NCBI GenBank assembly: GCA_949948985.1
Contig: CATLIG010000001.1
Coordinates: forward strand, 184,770-248,769
Source of the DNA: an uncultured Clostridia bacterium
Lineage (GTDB): Bacteria; Bacillota; Clostridia; Lachnospirales; CAG-274
Length of the DNA stretch: 64,000 nt
Reading direction: 5' to 3'
Shown here: positions 17,662 to 26,824 of the stretch, in pieces
Numbering within the stretch: the first letter of the stretch is position 1
How the letters are laid out: each line of letters starts with the position of its first letter
Notes under the pieces: generated by a model
What the model saw: only the letters and a program-made list of their open reading frames with translations
The model's database searches: none
What the model was told of the DNA's origin: nothing
Made by a program: the position numbers and the translations under genes

Positions 17662-19040
17662 TGAAGCTTTGGGGAGGAAGATTTACTCAATCCACTGACA
17701 GCTTTACAGACCATTTTCACTCTTCCATATCTTTTGATAAAAGAATGTACAAACAGGATATATTGGGAAGTATCGCTCACGCTGATATGCTAGGAGAACA
17801 AGGAATTATCTCAAAAGATGATTCTGAACTTATCAAAAAGACCTTAAATGAAATTCTTTTGGACATTTCAGAGGGAAAAATCTCTTTTGATGAAAAAGCG
17901 GAAGATATTCATATGAATATTGAAACTATTCTTATTGAGAGAATAGGAGACGTGGGAAAACGTCTGCATACGGGAAGGAGCAGAAATGACCAGGTTGCCC
18001 TTGACCTTAGAATGTACTTAAAAGATGAAATAAAAGAAGTAAAAAATCTTGTGAAAAACCTTCTTGAAATTCTCAATAAAACAGCTAAAGAAAATGTTGA
18101 TACAATAATGCCTGGATATACTCATTTGCAGAACGCTCAACCTGTTACTTTGGCTCACCATCTTTTAGCTTATGTTGAAATGTTTAAAAGAGATTATGAC
18201 AGGCTTTCAGACTGTTTTAAAAGAACAAATGTTATGCCTTTGGGCGCCGGAGCTTTAGCTTCTACCACTTATCCATTAAATAGAGAAACCGTATGTGAGT
18301 TTTTGGAGTTTGACAGCATTACCTTAAACAGTATGGACAGTGTAAGCGACAGGGATTTCGCCGCCGAGTTTATTTACTGTCTGTCAATGATTATGATGCA
18401 TTTAAGCCGTTTCTGTGAGGAAATTATTTTGTGGTCAAATCAACAGTTTAAATTTATAGAGCTGTCAGACGCCTACAGTACCGGAAGTTCTATTATGCCC
18501 CAGAAAAAAAATCCCGATATGGCGGAACTTATAAGAGGTAAAACCGGACGTGTATACGGTGACCTTATGGGATTTTTAACCGTTATGAAAGGACTTCCCC
18601 TTGCTTACAACAAAGATATGCAGGAGGACAAAGAAAGCGTATTCGACGCTTTAGACACTGTAAAAATGTGTATGCCTGTATTTACAGCTATGCTTGATAC
18701 TATGAAAATAAACAAAACCAATATGTATAATGCCGCAAAAGGCGGTTTTATGAACGCTACAGATGCCGCCGACTGGCTTGTTAAACAAGGTATGCCTTTT
18801 AGGGACGCTCATAACGTTATAGGTCAGATTGTTCTTTACTGTATTGAAAACAACAAATCTTTGGAAGATTTATCCATTAACGAGTTAAAAAAATTCAGCG
18901 ATGTGTTTAATGATAACGTTTATAAAGCTATTACTCTTGAAAAATGCGTTGAGGCGAGAAAGGTTGACGGAGGACCGTCAAAGTGGTATATTGAAAAACT
19001 TATAGGCTTTAATGAGGAGTTTATAGGCGGTCTTGAGTAA
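17661..19040 (+). CDS. argH: Argininosuccinate lyase
   Basis: Splits argininosuccinate to arginine and fumarate. 459 residues, normal length. Fumarase/aspartase superfamily signature [12 protein letters not shown] with the catalytic serine loop, plus [14 protein letters not shown]. Overlaps argG by one base, and is followed by a strong terminator. Confidence 0.97.
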   Translation: MKLWGGRFTQSTDSFTDHFHSSISFDKRMYKQDILGSIAHADMLGEQGIISKDDSELIKKTLNEILLDISEGKISFDEKAEDIHMNIETILIERIGDVGKRLHTGRSRNDQVALDLRMYLKDEIKEVKNLVKNLLEILNKTAKENVDTIMPGYTHLQNAQPVTLAHHLLAYVEMFKRDYDRLSDCFKRTNVMPLGAGALASTTYPLNRETVCEFLEFDSITLNSMDSVSDRDFAAEFIYCLSMIMMHLSRFCEEIILWSNQQFKFIELSDAYSTGSSIMPQKKNPDMAELIRGKTGRVYGDLMGFLTVMKGLPLAYNKDMQEDKESVFDALDTVKMCMPVFTAMLDTMKINKTNMYNAAKGGFMNATDAADWLVKQGMPFRDAHNVIGQIVLYCIENNKSLEDLSINELKKFSDVFNDNVYKAITLEKCVEARKVDGGPSKWYIEKLIGFNEEFIGGLE

Positions 19041-19092
19041 GTTTTTACGAAATTGACATAAATTTTATAAAAAGCATTAAAAACCAAAAAAA

Positions 19093-19139
19093 AACAGCAA
19101 TTTTTAGTCCGTCACACTAAAAATTGCTGTTCTTTTTTT
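19093..19139 (+). terminator. argGH terminator
   Basis: Perfect 16-bp stem AACAGCAATTTTTAGT/ACTAAAAATTGCTGTT, 7-base loop, then CTTTTTTT. The ACAGCAATT arms are those of the family E repeats, so the terminator appears to be a repeat-derived hairpin. Confidence 0.85.
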
Positions 19140-19302
19140 GTAATAAAACTACAGCAATTCTAGAATAAACAAAGGATAGAAAATAATATTTTGTTCAACA
19201 TTTCTTCAAGTTTGTGTTGCTCTGATTTTCACCTGACAAGCCCTTTTACTAAATTTTATTCACTAATTTTTTATTGTTTCGCTGTAAATTATAAATATGT
19301 TA

Positions 19303-19332
19303 TTGACGAGATATACTTTTTCGTGATATAAT
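19303..19332 (+). promoter_or_regulatory. Predicted promoter for serC
   Basis: TTGACG, 18-base spacer, perfect TATAAT, leaving a leader of about 210 bases. The leader has two inverted pairs (AATACC/GGTATT and CGTCCG/CGGACG) but no T-box or known riboswitch signature that I can see. Confidence 0.55.
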
Positions 19333-19548
19333 ATAAAAATAATACCTTAAAATTACTGTTTTACTTTAAAAAGGTATTTGTTAAAGTTATTTATTTTTTA
19401 CATTGTTAAAATTTTGATAAATAAAAAATAAGATTGCAAAATAATTTTTTATACTGTTACGCAATAGTCAGCGTCCGGATTTATATATAAAATATCACTG
19501 TAAACTTAAAAACACGGACGTTTCTTATTTTAAGGGAGGATTTAGAAA

Positions 19549-20631
19549 ATGGAAAGAGTTTATAATTTTTCGGCAGGCCCTTCTATGCTGCCTTTGCCCG
19601 TTCTTGAAAAGGCTCAGAAAGAATTGGTATGCTATGGCGATTCAGGTATGTCAGTTATGGAAATGAGCCACCGCTCAAAAGTTTTTGAGGAAATTATTCA
19701 GGGTGCCGAAAAACTTCTCAGAGAGCTTATGAATATTCCTGATAATTATAAAGTTATGTTCTTACAGGGAGGCGGCTCTACTCAGTTCGCTATGATTCCT
19801 ATGAATCTTTTTAAAAACAGCAAAAAGGCTGATTTTATAAAAACAGGTCAATGGGCTAAAAAAGCGGCAGAAGAAGCGTCTAAGTTCGGTACGGCAAATA
19901 TTGTAGCCTCTTCAGAGGATAAAACATATTCATACATTCCCGTACTTGATAAAAGCAAATTTTCTCCTGACGCCGATTATTTTTATATAACTTACAACAA
20001 TACTATTTACGGCACAAGATATACAGAACTTCCCGATACCGGAAATGTTCCTTTGGTTGCCGATATCTCAAGCAATATTATGTCAGAGGTTATGGACGTG
20101 AGCAAATTTGGTCTTTTGTTTGCCGGAGCTCAGAAAAATGTAGGTCCTGCCGGAGTTACTATAGTTATTATGAGAGATGATTTAATAGGCGCTCCTATTG
20201 ACGGTACTCCTACTATGCTTACTTATGAAACTCACGCTAAAGCGGATTCTCTTTATAATACCCCTCCTTGTTTCGCCATATATGTAGCTAAACTTGTATT
20301 CGAATGGATTAAAGAAAACGGCGGAGTAAAAGGCATTCAAGCTATGAACGAGGAAAAAGCCGGCATTCTTTATGATTTCCTTGACGCTTCAAGAATATTT
20401 AAGGGTACCGTGGTTTATAAAGACCGTTCTCTTATGAATGTTCCGTTTGTTACTGACAGTGAGGAACTCAACGCTAAATTTATAAAAGAAGCTGCCGCTA
20501 ACGGTTTTGTAAACCTTAAAGGTCACAGAACCGTAGGAGGTATGAGAGCAAGTATTTACAATGCTATGCCTATAGAAGGAGTTTCAAAGCTTGTTGAATT
20601 TATGAAAAAATTTGAAACTGAAAATAAATAA
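19549..20631 (+). CDS. serC: Phosphoserine aminotransferase
   Basis: PLP enzyme making phosphoserine from 3-phosphohydroxypyruvate. 360 residues; N-terminal YNFSAGPSMLP, PLP lysine in FAGAQKNVGPAG. Start follows GGGAGGA. First of the serC-serA-DUF1015 cluster that recurs in clostridia. Confidence 0.97.
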   Translation: MERVYNFSAGPSMLPLPVLEKAQKELVCYGDSGMSVMEMSHRSKVFEEIIQGAEKLLRELMNIPDNYKVMFLQGGGSTQFAMIPMNLFKNSKKADFIKTGQWAKKAAEEASKFGTANIVASSEDKTYSYIPVLDKSKFSPDADYFYITYNNTIYGTRYTELPDTGNVPLVADISSNIMSEVMDVSKFGLLFAGAQKNVGPAGVTIVIMRDDLIGAPIDGTPTMLTYETHAKADSLYNTPPCFAIYVAKLVFEWIKENGGVKGIQAMNEEKAGILYDFLDASRIFKGTVVYKDRSLMNVPFVTDSEELNAKFIKEAAANGFVNLKGHRTVGGMRASIYNAMPIEGVSKLVEFMKKFETENK

Positions 20632-20763
20632 TTTACACAATATTTGTTTAAGACTGTGTCTGGCAGTTCACGGTAAATGTACTGTGATTTATTCATTGTA
20701 CAGCATAAAATAATCTATAAATTACAGTTATGATACTGATTATTTTGTTGCTGTCAAATTCAA

Positions 20764-20787
20764 GAAAACGGCTTTATGCCGTTTTTT
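20764..20787 (+). terminator. Terminator between serC and serA
   Basis: AAAACGGC-TTTAT-GCCGTTTT followed by further T. It suggests serA may be partly separately transcribed or attenuated. Confidence 0.7.
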
Positions 20788-20827
20788 TGGAATTAATTTA
20801 ATAATAAAAAATTAAGGAGACAAAAAA

Positions 20828-21991
20828 ATGTATAAGGTTTTAACGTTAAATAAAATTTCTAAAATTGGTCTTAAAGAACTTCCAGCTGATTTATATACTG
20901 TAGCCGATGAGGAAAAAAATCCTGACGCTATACTTTTAAGAAGCTTTAAAATGCACGATATGGAACTTCCCGAATCACTTCTTGCCGTAGCGAGATGCGG
21001 AGCCGGAGTAAACAATATTCCTCTTGACAAATGCGCCGAAAAAGGAATAGTTGTTTTCAATACTCCGGGAGCTAACGCCAACGCTGTTAAAGAACTTGTT
21101 TTAACTGCTCTTTTTATTTCGTCACGTAAAATAATAGACAGCTACAACTGGGCTCAGTCCCTCAAAGGTACAGAGGGTGTTGCCGCCACTGTTGAAAAAG
21201 GAAAATCTCAGTTTGCCGGTCCTGAAATTACAGGAAAAACTCTTGGTATTGTAGGTCTTGGAGCTATTGGCGTACTTGTGGCTAATGCCGCTGTAGCTTT
21301 AGGTATGAAAGTTATAGGATATGACCCGTTTTTATCTGTAAACGGTGCTTTAAAGCTTGACGGTTCCGTTAAATACACAGAAAAACTTGATGATATTTAC
21401 GCTGAAAGCGATTATATTACTGTTCATGTTCCTTTAACAAGCGATACAAAAGAAATGTTCTGCAAAGAAAGTTTCGCTAAAATGAAAGACGGTGTGCGTA
21501 TTATAAACCTTGCCAGAGGAGAGCTTGTCAATACGGAAGATATAAAAACGGCTATAAAAGAAGGCAAAGTAGCAAGATTTGTGACCGACTTCCCTAATGA
21601 AAACACTGTAGATGTAGAAGGAATTATTACATTACCCCATTTAGGCGCGTCTACTCCTGAAGCAGAGGACAACTGTGCCGCTATGGCAGCCAATGAAATG
21701 CGAGAGTATCTTGAATACGGAAATATTATCAATTCCGTAAATTATCCCGCTTGCTCTATGGCTAAATCAGCGAAAACAAGAGTTTGTGTTCTTTACAAAA
21801 ACACATCAGATTCAGTAGCGTCAATCACTAAGGTTTTTGCGGATAATAATATTACTCCTGTTGATGTAATAAGCAAAAGCAAAGGTGATTTCGGCTATAC
21901 AATAATCGACATTAACTCAGATGCCGATGACAGCGTTAAAAACAGCATTGAAAGCATTGATGGAGTTATAAAAGTACGTATAATAAAATAA
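20828..21991 (+). CDS. serA: D-3-phosphoglycerate dehydrogenase
   Basis: NAD-dependent first step of serine synthesis. 387 residues: split catalytic domain around the NAD-binding fold with GIVGLGAIGVLVANAA, INLARGELVN and the catalytic histidine in LPHLGASTPEAE; the last 70 residues look like an ACT domain, which in this family mediates serine feedback. ATG 20828 follows AAGGAG. Confidence 0.95.
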   Translation: MYKVLTLNKISKIGLKELPADLYTVADEEKNPDAILLRSFKMHDMELPESLLAVARCGAGVNNIPLDKCAEKGIVVFNTPGANANAVKELVLTALFISSRKIIDSYNWAQSLKGTEGVAATVEKGKSQFAGPEITGKTLGIVGLGAIGVLVANAAVALGMKVIGYDPFLSVNGALKLDGSVKYTEKLDDIYAESDYITVHVPLTSDTKEMFCKESFAKMKDGVRIINLARGELVNTEDIKTAIKEGKVARFVTDFPNENTVDVEGIITLPHLGASTPEAEDNCAAMAANEMREYLEYGNIINSVNYPACSMAKSAKTRVCVLYKNTSDSVASITKVFADNNITPVDVISKSKGDFGYTIIDINSDADDSVKNSIESIDGVIKVRIIK

Positions 21992-21999
21992 AAAACATC

Positions 22000-22300
22000 A
22001 AAACCGCAGGTACTGTTTCTATGCTCACTAAGTTAAGGATAAAACCAATGACTATGCCCATACCCGCCCGCTTTTTTTCAAAAAAGCGGGGCAAAAAACT
22101 TTAAATTTGAAAATATAAGAAAAGTGGTAAAAATTAAATTTAGTCGTACTTTTATTTTTAAAAAACCGCAAAAGTCAAATTTATCCATATTTCAAATATT
22201 TAATAGCAAAGCATATACTTTGCATTACGGGACAAGGGACAACGTCCTGCGGTTTTTACCTCAGTGCATATGGGACAGCGTCCCATGGTTTTTAAATTCT
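22000..22300. repeat. Family B composite repeat between serA and DUF1015
   Basis: Contains the CCCGCCCGC...AAGCGGGGC hairpin, the AAAACCGCAAAAGTCAAATTT block, GCAAAGC...GCTTTGC-like arms, and hairpins GGGACAACGTCC and ATGGGACAGCGTCCCAT. A CACTAAGTTAAGG motif at about 22026 matches the IS-remnant end at 14708. The open frame from 22124 to 22324 is inside this repeat and is not coding. Confidence 0.7.
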
Positions 22301-22324
22301 GTCTTTATTAAGGAGGGATTGCCT

Positions 22325-23575
22325 ATGTCAATTATCAGACCATTTAAAGCTGTACGTCCAAAAAATGAATTAGCTGAAAAAGTCGCCGCTCTGCCTTATG
22401 ATGTTATGAATAGTGCTGAGGCAAGAAAAATGGCTTATGGAAACCCATATTCTTTTTTACACATAGACAAAGCGGAAATTGACCTTGATGAAAATATTGA
22501 CATTTATGATAACAAAGTTTATGAAAAAGCGGCTGAAAATCTCAATAAAATGATAACCGACGGAACCTTTATTCAAGATGAAAAACCGATGCTTTATATT
22601 TATATGCTTACAATGGACGGAAGAAGTCAGACAGGACTTGTTTCCTGTACATCTATTGACGAATATATTAACAATAAAATAAAAAAACACGAGCTCACCC
22701 GAGAGGAAAAGGAAAAAGACAGAATAAGACACGTAGATACCTGTGATGCCAATACAGGTCCGATTTTTCTTACTTATAGACATAGAGATGAAATTTCATC
22801 TATTATTGAAACATATAAAAAAGAAAACAAGGCTGTATATGACTTTACATCTGACGATGGTGTTTCACATAAAGTATGGACTATTGACAAAGATGACATT
22901 ATAGAAAAATTAATTGACGAGTTTAAAAAGGTTTCCGCCCTTTATATAGCGGACGGTCATCATAGAAACGCATCCGCCGTTAAAGTAGGACTTAAAAGAC
23001 GTGAAGAAAATCCTGAAGCCCCTGCTGATTCGGAATTTAATTTTTATCTGTCTGTTTTGTTTTCTGACAGTGAATTATTTATTATGGATTATAACAGAGT
23101 TGTCAGAGATTTAAAGGGTCTTACAGAAAAAGAATTTTTTGAAAAACTGGAAAAAAACTTTGATATATTTCCCTGTGACGATAAAAATTCCCCCTGTAAG
23201 CCAGAAAAACCAAAAACATTTGGTATGTACATAGGCAAAAAGTGGTATTTGCTGTCAGCAAAGGATTTTGTAAAAAGCAGTGACCCTGTTTTAAATCTTG
23301 ATGTATCTATTCTTCAGAATTATGTATTATCACCCATACTTAAAATAGATGACCCAAGAACTGACGACAGAATTGATTTTATAGGAGGTATAAGAGGGCT
23401 TTCGGAACTCGAGAAAAGAGTTGACTCCGGAGAAATGAAAATAGCTTTTTCAATGTTTCCGACATCTGTAGACCAGCTTATGGAAATAGCAGATAATGAT
23501 AAAATTATGCCGCCTAAATCAACATGGTTCGAGCCTAAGTTGAGAAGTGGATTGTTTGTTCATAAATTGAGTTAA
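22325..23575 (+). CDS. DUF1015 protein, serine-cluster associated
   Basis: A 416-residue DUF1015 protein of unproven function. Family-type N-terminus MSIIRPFKAVRP and ALPYDVM, and the signature YIADGHHRNASA near the middle; the DGHHR element recalls the catalytic loop of ParB/sulfiredoxin-fold enzymes, an inference only. Start ATG 22325 has AAGGAGGG upstream. Its place behind serC-serA, with no serB in view, suggests a role in serine metabolism. Confidence 0.85.
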   Translation: MSIIRPFKAVRPKNELAEKVAALPYDVMNSAEARKMAYGNPYSFLHIDKAEIDLDENIDIYDNKVYEKAAENLNKMITDGTFIQDEKPMLYIYMLTMDGRSQTGLVSCTSIDEYINNKIKKHELTREEKEKDRIRHVDTCDANTGPIFLTYRHRDEISSIIETYKKENKAVYDFTSDDGVSHKVWTIDKDDIIEKLIDEFKKVSALYIADGHHRNASAVKVGLKRREENPEAPADSEFNFYLSVLFSDSELFIMDYNRVVRDLKGLTEKEFFEKLEKNFDIFPCDDKNSPCKPEKPKTFGMYIGKKWYLLSAKDFVKSSDPVLNLDVSILQNYVLSPILKIDDPRTDDRIDFIGGIRGLSELEKRVDSGEMKIAFSMFPTSVDQLMEIADNDKIMPPKSTWFEPKLRSGLFVHKLS

Positions 23576-23582
23576 AAAAAAC

Positions 23583-23615
23583 GGGCAGAAAGCTGTTGTA
23601 ATTAGCTTTCTGCCC
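23583..23615. terminator. Bidirectional terminator between convergent genes
   Basis: Perfect 12-bp stem GGGCAGAAAGCT/AGCTTTCTGCCC with a 9-base loop, A-run on one side, between the DUF1015 gene (+) and the M56-LCP gene (-). Confidence 0.7.
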
Positions 23616-23629
23616 ATTTAAATTTAACT

Positions 23630-25450
23630 TTATTTTTCAAAAAACTTTTCAGCTGTCTTTTGTGCATCGGAATCATCGTAAATATAATATATCCCATTAT
23701 CTATATACTGATAAGAGCCTTTCAGTGTTTCACCGTTTATAGTTTCAATATTTTTAAAACTTTCAATATATATGGGAATATTTACTGCCGGAAAATCTGT
23801 TTTAACATATTTTATACAACTATCGGCAATAGAATTTAAATTATCTTTAATATTGTCCCTACTAAAAACCTGACTGATAAATTCTTTAATAAATTCTCTG
23901 GAAACATCTATTCTGTCTAAATCCTGACGCCTATAGCCACTTCTGAATCTTAAAAGGCCTTCTGATGAAACTCCGTCAAGAAGCTGATAACCGCCTTTAA
24001 TGTCTATATATAAATTCTGACTTGGGTCAGAATATTTAAGTCCATTTTCAGGAACATTGAAATAAACCCCTCCTATTGAATCTACAATATTTCTTAATCC
24101 TTTTAAATCAATTTTAAAATAATAATCAATATTTATTCCAAGTATTTTTTCGGCTTGTTCTTTTAAGATTTTCATACCATATTTTTCTTTTCCATAAATG
24201 TTTATACGAGAAATTTTTGTTAATTTCGGAGGATTAGAGTTTACTTCTTTTAAAAGCCTTTCCTGCTCGTCAGTAAAGCTTATGTATGTATCCCTTGGAA
24301 TTGAAATAAGGTTAAGCTCGTTTTTATCACTAATTCTGCCGACAATAATCGTATCAGTAAAATAAGATGTTTCATCAACACCTGCAATTATAAAATTTGT
24401 CCCGCCAGATAGTGATAAGGTATTTGTTAAAATATCGTTATTTTCCGTTTCTACCGCAAAGTCATCTTCTTCGTCAGCACTATTTCCATTTGTAAGACAT
24501 ACCGCGCCTATTATAATCACAATAAACACTCCTAAAAAGCTTATCCATAATTTTGGATTTTTAAATTTAAGAATATTTTTAATTCTTTTTCCTGCAAATG
24601 ATTCACCAAAAGAAAGTGGTCCTAAAGGTAAATATCTTCTGTTTAAAGCAAAAGAAAGAAGAGTATTTCCGTAATCTTTTATTACACAGTTTCCCATTTC
24701 CGATATAACCTTTTCATCACAGCTCATTTCCATATCCATGTTCATATAAAAATATCCCGCCCAGATAAAAGGATTAAACCAATATACAATTAAAATAAAA
24801 GAAGATATTGCTTTTATAATATTATCATATCTTTTTATGTGGTACTTTTCGTGACATATAATGTATGAAAACTCTTTTTCCCCAAGACGGAACGGTATAT
24901 AAATTTTGGGTTTTATAATACCTCTTACAAAAGGAGAAGGTATATTGTCGCACTCATAAATATTGTCTTTATAAAAAACTGCTTTTTTTATAAGATTTTT
25001 TGTTTTAAAAAATAAGAAAATCTCATATCCCAAAATAATAAACATACCTGTAACCCATAAAAATGAAATACCGAATATTACAATCTGCATAGGATTTACA
25101 CTGTTATATGCTTCAGCTTGAGGAAGGATATTATTAATTGTTTCATTAACAGAATTTACTCCAACGTCTATAACAGGCATATCGGCAAAACCTATATCAG
25201 AGGGTATATATTCAGCTCCGCCAATTCCCGTATTTACATTTGTAAACATATTAAAATTTAAAAAACTAAACGCCGATGTTATTGAAAAAGGAAATATAAG
25301 ACGTAGTCCAACAACGCTCCATAAATAATATGAATATTTTTTAGGAAATTTTCTGATAAGAAACCTTACCGCTAAAATAATTATTATTACATACGACGCA
25401 GTTATACTCATATTTAAAAGCTTTATAAAAATATCATTTAAAAAAAGCAT
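23630..25450 (-). CDS. M56 (BlaR1-like) metalloprotease fused to LytR-CpsA-Psr domain
   Basis: A 606-residue membrane protein. Residues 1-300 are a BlaR1/MecR1-type M56 peptidase: several membrane helices (about 13-32, 42-62, 120-147, 212-236), zinc motif HEKYH at 200-204, and MEMSCDEKV at 240-248. After a final helix at 303-320, where BlaR1 would carry its beta-lactam-binding sensor, there is instead an extracellular LCP domain from about 350: NFIIAGVDE, DTIIVGRI, LISIPRDTY, GLLRFRSGYRRQDLDR. LCP enzymes transfer polyprenyl-pyrophosphate-linked glycopolymers to peptidoglycan. ATG 25450 follows AGGGGG; the frame's earlier ATG (25474) overlaps the blaI-like gene. Probable sensor and protease for the adjacent repressor; the ligand is unknown. 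Confidence 0.85.
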   Translation of the reverse strand: MLFLNDIFIKLLNMSITASYVIIIILAVRFLIRKFPKKYSYYLWSVVGLRLIFPFSITSAFSFLNFNMFTNVNTGIGGAEYIPSDIGFADMPVIDVGVNSVNETINNILPQAEAYNSVNPMQIVIFGISFLWVTGMFIILGYEIFLFFKTKNLIKKAVFYKDNIYECDNIPSPFVRGIIKPKIYIPFRLGEKEFSYIICHEKYHIKRYDNIIKAISSFILIVYWFNPFIWAGYFYMNMDMEMSCDEKVISEMGNCVIKDYGNTLLSFALNRRYLPLGPLSFGESFAGKRIKNILKFKNPKLWISFLGVFIVIIIGAVCLTNGNSADEEDDFAVETENNDILTNTLSLSGGTNFIIAGVDETSYFTDTIIVGRISDKNELNLISIPRDTYISFTDEQERLLKEVNSNPPKLTKISRINIYGKEKYGMKILKEQAEKILGINIDYYFKIDLKGLRNIVDSIGGVYFNVPENGLKYSDPSQNLYIDIKGGYQLLDGVSSEGLLRFRSGYRRQDLDRIDVSREFIKEFISQVFSRDNIKDNLNSIADSCIKYVKTDFPAVNIPIYIESFKNIETINGETLKGSYQYIDNGIYYIYDDSDAQKTAEKFFEK

Positions 25451-25454
25451 ATAT

Positions 25455-25814
25455 TCACCCCCTATATTCGTCAAGCAATTTTTTAATACTTTCGGCTTCT
25501 TTATCTGTTATTTTTTTTTCTCCCAAAAATGTAGCAACAAGATGTGAAAGAGAACCTCCGAATGTTCTTTCAACAAAATATTCCGTTTCATCTCTTTGAG
25601 CTTTTTCTTTTGAAATTAAAACCGAAATAACAGCGTTTTCACTGACAATATAACCCTTTTCACATAATTTTTTTATAACGGTATATGTAGTCGACTTTTT
25701 CCAGCCAAGTATATTTTGAGAAAGCTTAACAAGTTCTCCGGATTTTATTGGAGCGTTTTCCCATACAATCATCATAAATCTGTAATCACTGTCACAAAGT
25801 TTTAAATAATCCAT
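25455..25814 (-). CDS. BlaI/MecI-family repressor
   Basis: A 119-residue winged-helix repressor. The DNA-binding half includes IMIVWENAPIKSGELVKLS and KKSTTYTVIKKLCEKGYI (recognition helix), typical of BlaI, followed by the dimerisation tail. In this family the partner M56 protease triggers cleavage of the repressor. Four bases separate it from the M56-LCP gene. AGGAGG precedes ATG 25814, and two dyads cover its promoter region. Confidence 0.92.
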   Translation of the reverse strand: MDYLKLCDSDYRFMMIVWENAPIKSGELVKLSQNILGWKKSTTYTVIKKLCEKGYIVSENAVISVLISKEKAQRDETEYFVERTFGGSLSHLVATFLGEKKITDKEAESIKKLLDEYRG

Positions 25815-25836
25815 AATAAAAAAGTCCTCCTTTATA

Positions 25837-25878
25837 GTCTATAATTATAGACCTCAATATAAGTTTATAACTATAGAC
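25837..25878 (-). promoter_or_regulatory. Two BlaI-type operators
   Basis: GTCTATAATTATAGAC (25837-25852) is a perfect 16-bp palindrome; GTTTATAACTATAGAC (25863-25878) is a near copy, centres 26 bp apart. They lie just upstream of the repressor start and probably overlap its promoter. Autoregulation is inferred. Confidence 0.75.
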
Positions 25879-25988
25879 CAAATTTGTCAAGAACTTTTAA
25901 AAAAAAACTTTTTTCAAAACCACAAAATTACATCAATCCAGCAAAAAATATTTCATTCAATATTTTAGCGAAAGCGTTTTATTTTGGC

Positions 25989-26246
25989 TTATCTGAATTG
26001 CTGTAATATAAAATTTATTCCATCAAAAAAACCGCTTGAATAAAGCTTTTCTTCAACCTCTGAATATTCTTTGTTCATTTCTTCGGAATATAAAAAAAGC
26101 AAATCCTTTTCATCTTTACCAAGTTTTTTTAAAAGTCTTTCAAAAATGCCGAAAGATTTTTTTTCCTGATAAAAATTTCGTAAAATTTTTTCACATCTTT
26201 TAGAGAAAAATTCTCTTTTATCTTTTTCAAAATCATCAATATACAA
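25989..26246 (-). CDS. Small acidic/basic protein, unrecognised
   Basis: 85 residues, highly charged and helical, no membrane segment or known motif. The start is a TTG at 26246 with AGGAGG 8 bases upstream; the nearer ATG (other frame) is too close to the ribosome site. The last residues LQQFR and the stop are encoded by a family E repeat end (TTACAGCAATTC then AGATAA), so the native C-terminus may have been replaced. It is downstream of the holin on the same strand and may be the last phage-island gene or a host gene. Confidence 0.5.
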   Translation of the reverse strand: MYIDDFEKDKREFFSKRCEKILRNFYQEKKSFGIFERLLKKLGKDEKDLLFLYSEEMNKEYSEVEEKLYSSGFFDGINFILQQFR

Positions 26247-26289
26247 ATCATATACCTCCTGCTTATATAATACAGCTGTTTCAGTACCG

Positions 26290-26328
26290 GACTTCTTTCG
26301 AAATTGTTGTAATATTTCGAAAGAAGTC
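26290..26328. repeat. Family D hairpin
   Basis: GACTTCTTTCGAAAT, 9 bases, ATTTCGAAAGAAGTC: perfect 15-bp inverted repeat after the holin gene. Similar ends occur at 55538-55612 and 1910-1956. Confidence 0.7.
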
Positions 26329-26339
26329 TGCTGTAAGAT

Positions 26340-26813
26340 TTAATCTTTTGTATTTTTATCTTTGTTTTGAAAATCAAATACCTGTGATAAAATATTTTTT
26401 ATTTTAGATACTGCAAGAGTTCCAACACTGTACTTCAGATTTTTTACAATTTCCAATACTCCGTCGGGCATATTTTTATTTATACCTGAATAATTATCTA
26501 CAATACTTGCCACTTCACATATACCAAAATAAAAAATTCCCATATATTTAAGTAAGTTAATATCAAAAATCCAGTCAAGAATGCATAATACCCAAATAAA
26601 AATCAGCTCAATAATTTTTCCTATAAAACCGCATTTTGCTGTTGAAATATTCCATTGATTGTTTTTTTTGCTTCTTATCCACCCAAACGCCGTATCCACA
26701 ATCATAAGAAAAACAAGAACCAAAACATATTTAAAGCTTATGCCAAAAAGAGAAACACCAGAAGCCATCACAGCACTTATAAAAAGTTTAATACTTTCAG
26801 TGTAGCTGTCCAT
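26340..26813 (-). CDS. Phage holin (holin 4 / toxin-secretion type)
   Basis: 157 residues with three to four membrane helices: KLFISAVMASGVSLFG, YVLVLVFLMIVDTAFGWI, IIELIFIWVLCILDWIF, LLKYMGIFYFGICEVASIV. The DTAFGW and CEVASIVDN patterns fit the phage_holin_4_1 family. AGGAGGTG precedes ATG 26813. In phages it makes the lesion through which an endolysin passes, but no endolysin gene follows here. Confidence 0.8.
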   Translation of the reverse strand: MDSYTESIKLFISAVMASGVSLFGISFKYVLVLVFLMIVDTAFGWIRSKKNNQWNISTAKCGFIGKIIELIFIWVLCILDWIFDINLLKYMGIFYFGICEVASIVDNYSGINKNMPDGVLEIVKNLKYSVGTLAVSKIKNILSQVFDFQNKDKNTKD

Positions 26814-26824
26814 AAAAACACCTC

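Noticed and set aside
19333..19548. T-box or other known riboswitch in the serC leader
   Set aside because: No conserved T-box core or other recognisable riboswitch motif; only weak inverted pairs.
22124..22324. N-terminal extension of the DUF1015 frame
   Set aside because: Lies inside a family B repeat; AAGGAGGG precedes ATG 22325, which matches the family start.
26129..26377. 82-codon frame overlapping the 85-residue gene
   Set aside because: Starts within the holin gene's end and repeat; the ribosome site is better spaced for the TTG at 26246 in the other frame.
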